This document shows, one piece after another, positions 53,878 through 62,877 of a stretch of 64,000 bases of DNA. The stretch spans positions 1 to 64,000 of the forward strand of contig JAAVGM010000026.1 in NCBI GenBank assembly GCA_014800245.1. The letters run 5' to 3'. The position numbers were made by a program, and so were the translations under genes. The notes beneath the pieces are model-generated. The model saw only the letters and a program-made list of their open reading frames with translations, did not search any database and was not told the DNA's origin. Origin of the DNA: Bacteroidales bacterium (GTDB taxonomy: Bacteria; Bacteroidota; Bacteroidia; Bacteroidales; Muribaculaceae). Each line of letters opens with the position of its first letter. Within the stretch, counting starts at the first letter, position 1.

Positions 53878-55293
53878 TTATAAAGTTTTTCCGGATTTCG
53901 AGGGCCAAGGGAATGATGAAGGATTCACTGTGAGATGAATATTCTTTTTGCCTAATCTTACTTCCATATATTGGATAAGTTTATTCCGTTCAGAGGCTGT
54001 GAGTCCTGAGGGGGAATTCACAAATATCATATTCACCGTATCAGATGCAGAAGTCTCAACCGAGGCAGCAACAATCTGAGAAAGTGCAATATCTTTTATT
54101 GATGGGAAAAGCACTTTTATTTCAGGCGATACGCTGACACTCTCCTTCGAATATTGATTATGCACAGCCAAAAGCATCCGCAATGAATCAATCACACTTT
54201 GCTTATTGGCTATCTCATTCTGCATCAATTCGTAAAATTTATCATTTGATTTGTAGTCGTCTCCTGAATTTGAATTGCTCGTCACAGAGAACCCCTGCCG
54301 GATATTCAATGTGGTTCCGCTGAGCCCTACTGAATCAAGTTTATTCATCATTGCCAATTGCAATGAATCCTTTGGAAGAGCCTCTCCTATCAGCGTCACA
54401 TCTATTATTCTTTTCCCTCTTTCAAATGTCTCTTTGTGGTTTAATACCTGAGTGTTAGGGAAAACCATCTCATTCTCCACAAAATATTGCGCTTTGTCAA
54501 GAAAAATATTCTTTTGGAGCATGATGACCGTGAGATATGTGCTCACACAAATTGTGGCTCCTACCACACTATATACTATATACTTCACCCTCTTCGCTCT
54601 GCCTGCATTCTGATACACAACGCATTTAAATCGGAACATTTTGACTCCAAGCCAGGTTGCTACCAGGATAAACACCATGTTTGTGAAGAAAAGATAGAGC
54701 GCGCCAAAAAAGAAGTGCATCTGCCAAGTTGCCAACCCATAGCCTGCCGTGCACAGCGGAGGCATAAGAGAAGTGGCGATTGCAACGCCGGGTAGCACTT
54801 GCCCCTTATTCTTAGCGGCAATGCTCAATATCCCAGCCGCACCGCCAAAGAGTGCCACAAACACATCATATATCGAGGGAGAGGTACGGGCAAGCAACTG
54901 ACTTGCTCCTTCATATTGCGGCGAGATAAGGAAATATAGAGCAGAAGTTAGAAGCGAACCTAACACGGCGGCTATAATATTTTTTAATCCACGTTTCAAT
55001 AACTCATAATCTTGAATACCTATTCCCAGACCCATGCCGATGATTGGTCCCATAAGAGGAGAAATAAGCATCGCGCCAATGATAACGGGGATACTATCCG
55101 TATTCAAACCGAGAGAGGCAATGAAAATTGCAAAAATCAAAGTAAGCAACTGGCTCCCCTTGAACGACACACCCGAACGAATAGAAGCTTCCACTTCAGC
55201 TTGACTCTCAAGATCCTCAGAGATGTTAAAATAAGAAAGGAGCTCAGATATAAAACTGCGCCAACGATCCTTTATATTGACTTTTGAATCCAT
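53878..55293 (-). CDS. DUF389-family membrane protein
   Basis: 471 residues. DUF389 core (about 45-215) with several helices including IIGAMLISPLMGPIIGMGLGIG and LPGVAIATSLMPPLCTAGYGLA; a membrane segment near 235-255, then a C-terminal soluble part (about 260-471) with a heptad-like stretch and a terminal domain (MEVRLGKKNIHLTV). Function unknown; family members have been proposed as transporters or stress proteins. Monocistronic, divergent from dapA. Confidence 0.88.
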   Translation of the reverse strand: MDSKVNIKDRWRSFISELLSYFNISEDLESQAEVEASIRSGVSFKGSQLLTLIFAIFIASLGLNTDSIPVIIGAMLISPLMGPIIGMGLGIGIQDYELLKRGLKNIIAAVLGSLLTSALYFLISPQYEGASQLLARTSPSIYDVFVALFGGAAGILSIAAKNKGQVLPGVAIATSLMPPLCTAGYGLATWQMHFFFGALYLFFTNMVFILVATWLGVKMFRFKCVVYQNAGRAKRVKYIVYSVVGATICVSTYLTVIMLQKNIFLDKAQYFVENEMVFPNTQVLNHKETFERGKRIIDVTLIGEALPKDSLQLAMMNKLDSVGLSGTTLNIRQGFSVTSNSNSGDDYKSNDKFYELMQNEIANKQSVIDSLRMLLAVHNQYSKESVSVSPEIKVLFPSIKDIALSQIVAASVETSASDTVNMIFVNSPSGLTASERNKLIQYMEVRLGKKNIHLTVNPSSFPWPSKSGKTL

Positions 55294-55327
55294 ATTGCTT
55301 ATATTTTAGAAGATTTATCAAAAAAGA

Positions 55328-55360
55328 AGTAGCTGTTCATTAATTATTCGTAGCTACTTA
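55328..55360. repeat. 8-bp inverted repeat upstream of the DUF389 gene
   Basis: AAGTAGCT (55328-55335) and AGCTACTT (55353-55360), 17 bases apart, lie 35-67 bases before the DUF389 ATG. They may form an operator or leader hairpin. Nothing else is evident in 55361-55484. Confidence 0.4.
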
Positions 55361-55484
55361 ATGTTTACCTAAGGTGTAATTTAGGGATTATACTTTATTA
55401 ACAATTTACAATAAAAATTTATCAAAATATCAAAATAATCAATTTTAAAGATGAATATGTTAATATTATGTCATAAATTTTAGC

Positions 55485-55492
55485 TATATTTG
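55485..55492 (+). promoter_or_regulatory. -7 element of the dapA promoter
   Basis: TATATTTG, 65 bases before the dapA ATG. No TTTG at the expected -33, so only the -7 box supports it. Confidence 0.5.
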
Positions 55493-55557
55493 CAAAGAAA
55501 CTAATTAGGCGGTCGAAGAAAACGACGGCTAAAATGAAGTTATTATAAATACGATTT

Positions 55558-56445
55558 ATGAATTCTTTTAATCTCAGAGGCCTTGGAGTTGCGCTAATTA
55601 CCCCCTTCAAGAGCGACAAAAGCATTGATTTTGATGCTTTAGATACACTTATAGAAAGATTGATCGAGGCTAAGACAGACTATATTGTTGTTTTAGGCAC
55701 AACCGGTGAAACCCCTGCTCTTTTCCCCGAGGAAAAGAAAGAGATACGTGAATTTATAAAAAAGAAAACTGCCGGAAGAATCCCTTTGATAATTGGAATC
55801 GGAGGGAATAGCACTATGGGGGTTGTAAAGGAATTGGAGGAGACTGATCTTTCCGGATTCTCTGCTGTTCTTTCAGTGGTGCCTTTCTATAACAAGCCAT
55901 CCCAAGAAGGGATTTTCCAACACTACAAAGCTGTTGCTGATGCGTCGCCCCTTCCGGTGGTGCTTTACAACGTGCCGGGAAGAACAGGAGTGAATATGAC
56001 TGCTGCCACTACATTACGCATAGCAGAGGCTTGTCCGAATGTTATCGGAATAAAGGAGGCATCCGGAAATTTCTCGCAAATTCAGGAGATTATCAAGAAT
56101 AAGAAGAAAGATTTCGTTGTGATTTCAGGCGATGACTCCATCACCTATCCCTTGATAGCTCTTGGTGCGGAAGGTGTAATCTCTGTAATTGGGAATGCTT
56201 ATCCAAAGGAATTTGGAGAGATGGTCCGTCTTTGCCTTGAGGATAAATATGAGGAGGCTCTTCCTAAACATTTGCAGTTTACCGAGCTTTTCAATCTTCT
56301 ATTCGTTGATGGTAATCCGGCCGGAGTGAAATGCACCCTGAATGCAATGGGACTGATAGAGAATGAACTCCGTCTCCCACTTGTTCCGACCCGTGTTTCA
56401 ACCAACGAGGAAATTCATAAGATCACAGCCAAAATCACAGAATAA
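55558..56445 (+). CDS. dapA: 4-hydroxy-tetrahydrodipicolinate synthase
   Basis: 295 residues, usual length. TIM-barrel with GTTGETPAL (Thr-Thr of the proton relay), catalytic Tyr in LYNVPGRTGVN and Schiff-base Lys in VIGIKEASGNF; GDDSITYPLIALGAEGVISV is the family C-half signature. Condenses pyruvate with aspartate semialdehyde for lysine and diaminopimelate. dnaG follows 26 bases later and may be co-transcribed. Confidence 0.96.
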   Translation: MNSFNLRGLGVALITPFKSDKSIDFDALDTLIERLIEAKTDYIVVLGTTGETPALFPEEKKEIREFIKKKTAGRIPLIIGIGGNSTMGVVKELEETDLSGFSAVLSVVPFYNKPSQEGIFQHYKAVADASPLPVVLYNVPGRTGVNMTAATTLRIAEACPNVIGIKEASGNFSQIQEIIKNKKKDFVVISGDDSITYPLIALGAEGVISVIGNAYPKEFGEMVRLCLEDKYEEALPKHLQFTELFNLLFVDGNPAGVKCTLNAMGLIENELRLPLVPTRVSTNEEIHKITAKITE

Positions 56446-56471
56446 TCTAATTTTTAAATCACATATTACTT

Positions 56472-58700
56472 ATGCCTCTGATTGACAGAGAAACCGTGCA
56501 ACGAATCACCGATGCCGCCGATATTGTGGAGGTAGTCGGTGATTACGTTCATCTTGTAAGACGTGGTGCCAATTATATGGGACTGTGTCCGTTTCACAAC
56601 GAACGTACGCCATCTTTTTCAGTAAATAAGAGAAAAAATTTCTGCTATTGCTTCTCTTGCAAGCAGGGAGGGTCGCCTGTCAACTTCATTATGAAGAAAG
56701 AAGGTCTCTCCTATCATGAAGCTTTGCTACACCTTGCAAAGAAATATGGCATTGAAGTGAGGCAAAGAGAACTAACACCCGAAGAAAAGTTAAGACAGAC
56801 TGAACGAGAAGCTATGTTAGTGGCAAATGAATGGGCCATGCAGCAGATGATGGATAACCTTCACAACACAGAGGAAGGTCAGGCCATAGGTCTTTCCTAT
56901 TTCTTTGGCCAGAGAGAGATAACTAAGGAAGCCTGCGATGCGTTCCGTCTTGGATATGCCATTGACAGGGGGAATGCTTTGGTGTCGGAAGCTCAAAAAA
57001 AAGGATTTGATATAAATATCCTTAAGAAAGTCGGTCTTGTTGGTGAATCTCAGGAAGGGAGAATTTATGATAAATATAGAGGAAGAGTGATCTTCCCTAT
57101 CCTTAATACATCCGGGAAAGTCATAGGCTTCGGCGGAAGAACTCTAAAGAACGACAAGGCCAAATATATAAATTCGCCTGAATCGGAAATATATAAGAAA
57201 GGCAATGAGCTTTACGGGATATATCAGGCTCGCAACACTATTACACGCGAGGATAAGTGTTACTTAGTGGAGGGATATTTCGATGTGATAGGAATGTGGC
57301 AGTCGGGAATGAAGAATGTTGTCGCTTCTTCCGGAACGGCACTCACTGACGACCAGATAAATTTGATTCATCGCTTCACTGATAATATCACGCTTATCTA
57401 TGATGGTGACGGTGCCGGTATCAAGGCGGCTTTTCGAGGGATGGATATGCTCCTTCATCATAAAATGAATGTGAAAGTGCTTCTTCTTCCTGATGGGGAT
57501 GACCCGGACTCATTCGCAAGAAAACATACTCCGCAGGAGTTTGTGGAGTATGTTAAGGCAAACGAGACAGATGTGATTACATTTAAGGCTCAGGTTCTTA
57601 TGGCTAATAATGCCGGAGATACACAAAGTAGAATCAGTGCCATCCACGATATGGTGACAACCTTGGCCCACATTGAAGACCCTATTTCTCTTGATGAATA
57701 CGTTAAGACCACGGTTCAAATAATGAGTGTCAGAGAGGAGCTTATCAGGGAGGAAGTGGCTAAGAAACGCAGGGAACTTGTTGAAAATTGGCGTAAGCGC
57801 CCCTCTAATCTCCCTGAGCATAAACCGAATCCAATAGATCCGGGCTCAGCTTCTAATGCAATCGAGCCGACTGCCACAACATCCTCGGAAGCGGGATCTT
57901 CGCGTAAAATGCCCGCTCCTTTATACCCTCTCGAAAAAAGGATATTGGAATTTGTGGTGAAGTATGGATATCTCCCGTTTTGCCCGGCCGATGAATATGA
58001 AGAAGAAATGAACGAATCAGATAATTCTTCTGCTGAAGATAGGAGCAATTGGCTGAACATTGTAGAGTTTATTTCAAGTGAACTTCATGAGGATTCGATA
58101 AATTTATCAGAACCAATCTTTTCCAAGATCATTGACCTTTTGATTGAGAGCAAGCCAATGTTCTTGAATGCAAAAAGCAAAAAAGAAGAGGATCTAAGAA
58201 TTGAATGCGATCAATTAAGAAAGAAGGGATATGAGGAAATTGCGGCAAGAGATCTTTCCATGTCTGAAATAGAAAGAGAGGAGAAATTTCTTGAAAAGAA
58301 ACTCGAGGATTTTCAAAAGGGAGAACTCTTTGATTTCGTAAAGAACTATCCTGCACGTCTTCTTTCAAGTTATGAAGATGACGATGTGAGGGAGACTGCT
58401 ATTGAATTGGCTGTCGAACATCACCAGCTGAGTAATATCTATTTCAGGGATGGTAATGTGGTGGAAACGGAAGAGGATAAACTGGATATGCTGGTTCCAC
58501 GAGCAGTTGACGAACTCAAAAGCGAAATTCTTAGCCTTCAATTAAAGGATCTTTATAAAAAGTTGCAGGAAACAGATGATTCTGAGATGCAAGTAACAAT
58601 TCTTAAGGAAATTAACGATAAAATCCACATCCGTGCTATTCTTGCCAAGAATCTTGGAGAGAGGATTATATCCCCCTTGAATGGGCGTAAAGACCTATAG
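56472..58700 (+). CDS. dnaG: DNA primase
   Basis: 742 residues, longer than the ~580 of E. coli. CHC2 zinc domain (Cys39, His42, Cys60, Cys63), RNA-polymerase core with EGRIYDKYRGRVIFPI and TOPRIM motifs LVEGYFDVIGM and YDGDGAG, then a Pro/Ser/Thr-rich linker (about 445-485) and an acidic helical C-terminal half that would bind DnaB helicase. The added length lies in this C-terminal part. Confidence 0.96.
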   Translation: MPLIDRETVQRITDAADIVEVVGDYVHLVRRGANYMGLCPFHNERTPSFSVNKRKNFCYCFSCKQGGSPVNFIMKKEGLSYHEALLHLAKKYGIEVRQRELTPEEKLRQTEREAMLVANEWAMQQMMDNLHNTEEGQAIGLSYFFGQREITKEACDAFRLGYAIDRGNALVSEAQKKGFDINILKKVGLVGESQEGRIYDKYRGRVIFPILNTSGKVIGFGGRTLKNDKAKYINSPESEIYKKGNELYGIYQARNTITREDKCYLVEGYFDVIGMWQSGMKNVVASSGTALTDDQINLIHRFTDNITLIYDGDGAGIKAAFRGMDMLLHHKMNVKVLLLPDGDDPDSFARKHTPQEFVEYVKANETDVITFKAQVLMANNAGDTQSRISAIHDMVTTLAHIEDPISLDEYVKTTVQIMSVREELIREEVAKKRRELVENWRKRPSNLPEHKPNPIDPGSASNAIEPTATTSSEAGSSRKMPAPLYPLEKRILEFVVKYGYLPFCPADEYEEEMNESDNSSAEDRSNWLNIVEFISSELHEDSINLSEPIFSKIIDLLIESKPMFLNAKSKKEEDLRIECDQLRKKGYEEIAARDLSMSEIEREEKFLEKKLEDFQKGELFDFVKNYPARLLSSYEDDDVRETAIELAVEHHQLSNIYFRDGNVVETEEDKLDMLVPRAVDELKSEILSLQLKDLYKKLQETDDSEMQVTILKEINDKIHIRAILAKNLGERIISPLNGRKDL

Positions 58701-58741
58701 ATCTTTATGAGAAAAAATGATTTATAGCATAAGTTTATTTT

Positions 58742-59671
58742 ATGGAGAATATTTTGACAATCAGCAATCTGAATAAACGCTATGACAGTGTTGAGGCTCT
58801 TGTTGACGTAAACTTGAATGTAAAGAGCGGTGCAATCTTAGGACTTCTCGGACCGAATGGAGCTGGGAAGACCACTCTGCTCCGTATCATCAATGGCATA
58901 CTTTCTAAAGATTCCGGAGAAGTAAAAATCCTTGGAGAAGATACAAATTTGGAAACGGCCCGAAAAATAGGATATATGCCTGAAGAAAGAGGCCTGTATG
59001 ATAATATGACAGTGGCAAATCAGATTATTTTCTTTGGCCAACTTAAAGGCGGAAACCCGGCTCGTCTGAGGGAGGTGATGAGAGAATATCTGAATCTATT
59101 TAACATCTCAGGCTTTGAGAATCGAAAGGTTAAAGAGTTGTCAAAAGGGAATCAGCAGAAAGTACAGATTATTGCCACTCTCGTACACGAACCTGACCTG
59201 GTGATCCTTGATGAGCCCTTCAGCGGATTTGACCCAATCAACGGCGCTTTACTTCAACAATTAATCGAAAGATTGCATCAGAAAGGCACTACAGTGATCC
59301 TCTCTTCTCATAATATGCATGCTGTGGAAGAGATGTGTGATTCAATCGCATTGATAAATCAGGGACGTCTTCTTCTTTCCGGCCAAATTTCAGATATAAA
59401 GGAGGAAAATAAGACTAATGAGATTCTCATCACTACCGAATTGCCTCTTGATAAGGATACTCTTGAATCAAGCGGGCTTATCCAATTTATTAAGGATGAT
59501 GTCTGTCGAAATTCAAGGAAAGGATATGCATATCGATTGATGAAAGAAAATGGGATAAGCAATGCCAAACTTATCGCCGGCATAGCCGAACAATCAGATA
59601 TACTTCATTTTGAGGAGGCACTCCCCTCTCTGAACGATATTTTTATTAAATACACCACACAAAAGCAGTAA
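58742..59671 (+). CDS. ABC exporter ATP-binding protein (NatA-like)
   Basis: 309 residues. Walker A GPNGAGKTT, signature LSKGNQQKVQ, Walker B LVILDEPFSGFDP and switch His in ILSSHNM; a C-terminal ~80-residue extension as in NatA/CcmA-type ATPases. Pairs with the permease encoded 3 bases later. NatAB systems expel Na+ or other substrates; substrate here unknown. Confidence 0.92.
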   Translation: MENILTISNLNKRYDSVEALVDVNLNVKSGAILGLLGPNGAGKTTLLRIINGILSKDSGEVKILGEDTNLETARKIGYMPEERGLYDNMTVANQIIFFGQLKGGNPARLREVMREYLNLFNISGFENRKVKELSKGNQQKVQIIATLVHEPDLVILDEPFSGFDPINGALLQQLIERLHQKGTTVILSSHNMHAVEEMCDSIALINQGRLLLSGQISDIKEENKTNEILITTELPLDKDTLESSGLIQFIKDDVCRNSRKGYAYRLMKENGISNAKLIAGIAEQSDILHFEEALPSLNDIFIKYTTQKQ

Positions 59672-59674
59672 TCC

Positions 59675-60574
59675 ATGAGTCAATTAGGCCTTATAATTAA
59701 GAACGAATATCTTACCGATCTAAAGACCAAATCTTTTTGGATTGGAACCATTCTTGTCCCTATTCTTTTTGGTGCTTTCTCTATATTTATCGGATTCTTA
59801 ATCCAAGATTCCGATGCCACCAAGAAGCTTGCAAATCCGGCAGCTCCGGACCCCTCGGAAATGACAGGGATTCAATCTATGGGGATGTTGGGTGGAATAT
59901 TCCTGGCTCTCTTCCTTATGCTTTATGGAGCCCAGATTTTCAACAAAGTAAAAAAAGAGAAATCAAACAGAGTGATGGAAGTGCTTGCCACTTGTGTCAC
60001 AGGTCGCACCATGATGCTTGGAAAGATTATATCTGTTGGTCTGATAGGAGTTACGCAGATGGTGATTTGGGGGATGCTGATATTTTTCGTTGTGGCAGGC
60101 GTAATGCTGATCCTTAATGTCTCTATCCCTATGGAATATCTTACGGATTCCAGAATCTACATTGGTTTGCTATGGTCAATTCTATTTTTCCTTGGGGGAT
60201 ATGTATTTTATGGATCCCTATATGCGGCATGCGGAGCAATGTCGGATAAAGATAACGAGAACCAAACGTATATGACAGTGATCACATTCCTGCTGCTTGG
60301 ATCTTTCTATATAGGTGAGTATGCTGTAATGAATGCAGGAAGTCCGTTGGTTATATTCTGCTCGTTCTTTCCTTTCACAAGCCCAACAATCGCTGCTGTG
60401 AATTCAATTGCAGGCACAATTCCTGTGTGGCAATCAATAATCTCGTTAGTTGTGCTATATGCTTTTGCAGCAATATCCGTGTCCTTATCCGGAAAGATCT
60501 ACACCTCTTCTCTCCTTTTAAAAGGGAAGCGATTCACTCCAAAGGACATCCTTCTTTTTCTTAAATCCAAATAA
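59675..60574 (+). CDS. ABC-2 type permease (NatB-like, short)
   Basis: 299 residues. First helix at about 20-43, then a group of five or six helices from about 75 to 275; FNKVKKEKSNRVMEVLATCV is the typical cytoplasmic coupling helix. NatB proteins are usually about 400 residues with a large extracellular domain after the first helix; here that segment is only about 30 residues (DATKKLANPAAPDPSEM). It forms an exporter with the preceding ATPase. Confidence 0.9.
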   Translation: MSQLGLIIKNEYLTDLKTKSFWIGTILVPILFGAFSIFIGFLIQDSDATKKLANPAAPDPSEMTGIQSMGMLGGIFLALFLMLYGAQIFNKVKKEKSNRVMEVLATCVTGRTMMLGKIISVGLIGVTQMVIWGMLIFFVVAGVMLILNVSIPMEYLTDSRIYIGLLWSILFFLGGYVFYGSLYAACGAMSDKDNENQTYMTVITFLLLGSFYIGEYAVMNAGSPLVIFCSFFPFTSPTIAAVNSIAGTIPVWQSIISLVVLYAFAAISVSLSGKIYTSSLLLKGKRFTPKDILLFLKSK

Positions 60575-60601
60575 AAGGAAATCTGAAAAGGACACTGAGG
60601 G

Positions 60602-61513
60602 TTAAAGAAGCGATGAAACCTCTTTGATAAATTTTTCCTCTGATATATTGTAAGGGAGCCAATGAATTTTGGTTCCCCTTTTTTCCATCCCTCTGAACCA
60701 AGTCATCTGACGCTTTGCAAACTGATGAATAGCCGTCTCCAATCCATTAAACATTTCATCATATGTCAGTTTTCCGATTACATATAATGTTAGGAATTTA
60801 TATTCGAGCCCATAATATATGAGGGCTTCAGGATCAACACCTCGATCTATCAACCCTTTTACCTCTTCCACCATCCCTGAGTCAAGACGCTGATGCAAAC
60901 GAAGGCTGATTGATCTACGCCGTTCCTCACGTGGAATATCCATCCCTATGACAAGAGAATTAAGTTTTTGTGCCTTGCTCTTATCTGCAAGCTCTGCCTG
61001 TTCGGGATGTTCTTTATAATATTCCATTATCTCTATGGCCCTAACAGCTCGCTGAACAGTATCTACATCAGTAGTGTTATGCAGAGTTTTAGATTGCTTT
61101 AAAATTTCTGTAAGCTCATCAAGAGATTTGTTCTTTAGAGAATCACGTAATTCTAAATTAGAAGGCACTTCCGGCATAATCAGACCATTGAGTGCATTCT
61201 CTACATACATCCCCGATCCACCACACACTACAGGCATTTTTCCGCGCGAAAGAATATCCGAGTATGATTTTCTAAAATCCGAAAGGAAACGATGCAAATT
61301 GTATTTTTCCCCGGCTTCACAAATATCAATAAGATGATAAGGAATTTCGTGATAATCTTCAAGGTCTTTACCGGTGCCAAGATCCATTCCCGCATAAACC
61401 TGACGGGAATCAGCCGATATTATCTCGCCATCGAAATGCCGGGCAATCGATACGGCACGATTTGTTTTGCCGCTCGCCGTCGGCCCGACCACCGCAATCG
61501 TTTCTATAGCCAT
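60602..61513 (-). CDS. miaA: tRNA dimethylallyltransferase
   Basis: 303 residues. P-loop VGPTASGKTNRAV (8-20), catalytic Asp in ISADSRQVYAGMD and the C-terminal segment FAKRQMTWFRGM. Adds the isopentenyl group to A37 of tRNAs that read UNN codons. Its start overlaps the end of the upstream membrane-protein gene by 10 bases, implying coupling. It ends 28 bases from the convergent permease gene without an obvious terminator. Confidence 0.96.
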   Translation of the reverse strand: MAIETIAVVGPTASGKTNRAVSIARHFDGEIISADSRQVYAGMDLGTGKDLEDYHEIPYHLIDICEAGEKYNLHRFLSDFRKSYSDILSRGKMPVVCGGSGMYVENALNGLIMPEVPSNLELRDSLKNKSLDELTEILKQSKTLHNTTDVDTVQRAVRAIEIMEYYKEHPEQAELADKSKAQKLNSLVIGMDIPREERRRSISLRLHQRLDSGMVEEVKGLIDRGVDPEALIYYGLEYKFLTLYVIGKLTYDEMFNGLETAIHQFAKRQMTWFRGMEKRGTKIHWLPYNISEEKFIKEVSSLL

Positions 61514-62868
61514 TCTTGTGTAGAATTTACTTTACCACCCTTTCTGCCTTTCCACCAGCGCTTGAATCTATAGAACTTGGTATCCGAATTAAACATGGAT
61601 ATCCTTATCCACTTGTCGTCCTGGAAATCATAAGAGTTTTTCTTAATTTCCTTAAGATTGAATGAGGGTTGGTATGATTTCAATTTCATCTTGCGGAAGC
61701 CATCTTCATCGAATATCTTTTGTGTAAGAATGATGGTAGCCATTCGTGTAATATCCGAAACCATCATAGCCGACATCTCCTCCGGATGGAAAGAATATAT
61801 ACGCTTCACTAATTCAAAATCCAACCACTCTCCATCTACATTCATCTCAGGATAATCTTCATAATTACCATCCAGAAAATAAAAATAACGAAGTGTGTTA
61901 TGACGCTCCAATCCGGGAGTCTTTCGTCCATAGAAGAATCTTAACTCGCCATCATTCACTCCGGTCATACGGCGAATAAGCGTCTGAACCTCCGGAATGG
62001 TAATACCATTGACACTGCGCTTTGTCATAAACGGGGTGTCGAGCACACGTGCGGCATTTCTACTTATATCTACGGTCTTTGAATTAATGAAGATATGATT
62101 CCCACATATTACATAGAACCTAAGATAAGTCTTTGTGGTCATATCCTGCAATTCTTCCTGAGTGATGATTTCATCATTTTCTTTAAGGTCGAGATAAAGA
62201 TTGTAATACCTGAAAGAAAAGAATAACTCATCAAATATAAACGCAATGATATTTGTCCACACAAAGACATAATAGTCTCGTCCGTTCAATTCCGCATCAA
62301 CAAAGAAAAGAAGGTAATACGTCCAGATTAGAACAGACAGAGCGCCGAATAGAAAAATAAGATTTCGGAGCTGTCGATAAGACTCAGAAGAAAGCAGACT
62401 TCCTATTTTGCTTCTTCCTCCATAGTCGCCCGAGGCTATCTTACAGTTAACACATATTGACAATCTCTTTCTGCGGATATAAATCACTAATAGAGTGATG
62501 AAACAAACAGGATCCAATATAAGCGACGGAAGGAATGGCTTTGAGAAGAAAGAGAATTCCTTCGGCAGCTTAAAGGGAAGAAGATCCCATATATCGAAAA
62601 TATTTAAAATAATAGTTGAAAAAGAATATGCAACCGTACAGAAAAATATCGCATAAATCACAAGCATGCAGCTTGTCTTATGTGTCAACTTATTATTATA
62701 TAATATTGTGTAAATCACAGCCGCAGCGATAAGCGCGACAATTGGAGAAAAATAATATGGAAGAAGCGCAGAAAGCCCTATTGTAATGGCAATAACCAGC
62801 AACCCTATGGAAAAATTCTTCCAGAAGGTGTATAATTGATCGCTGCTTATTTTTTTCAGATCTTCCAT
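61504..62868 (-). CDS. membrane protein of unknown function with C-terminal soluble domain
   Basis: 454 residues. About six membrane helices in residues 15-220, interrupted at about 137-142 by a CVNC pair that could bind metal. The soluble C-terminal ~230 residues start at about 225 (DLKENDEIITQEELQDM) and include VICGNHIFINSKTVDIS and YFYFLDGNYEDYPEM; I cannot assign a domain. Ends with basic FKRWWKGRKGGK. It overlaps miaA by 10 bases and lies 9 bases after the peptidase stop, so the three form one transcription unit. Confidence 0.75.
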   Translation of the reverse strand: MEDLKKISSDQLYTFWKNFSIGLLVIAITIGLSALLPYYFSPIVALIAAAVIYTILYNNKLTHKTSCMLVIYAIFFCTVAYSFSTIILNIFDIWDLLPFKLPKEFSFFSKPFLPSLILDPVCFITLLVIYIRRKRLSICVNCKIASGDYGGRSKIGSLLSSESYRQLRNLIFLFGALSVLIWTYYLLFFVDAELNGRDYYVFVWTNIIAFIFDELFFSFRYYNLYLDLKENDEIITQEELQDMTTKTYLRFYVICGNHIFINSKTVDISRNAARVLDTPFMTKRSVNGITIPEVQTLIRRMTGVNDGELRFFYGRKTPGLERHNTLRYFYFLDGNYEDYPEMNVDGEWLDFELVKRIYSFHPEEMSAMMVSDITRMATIILTQKIFDEDGFRKMKLKSYQPSFNLKEIKKNSYDFQDDKWIRISMFNSDTKFYRFKRWWKGRKGGKVNSTQEWL

Positions 62869-62877
62869 TATTTCCTA

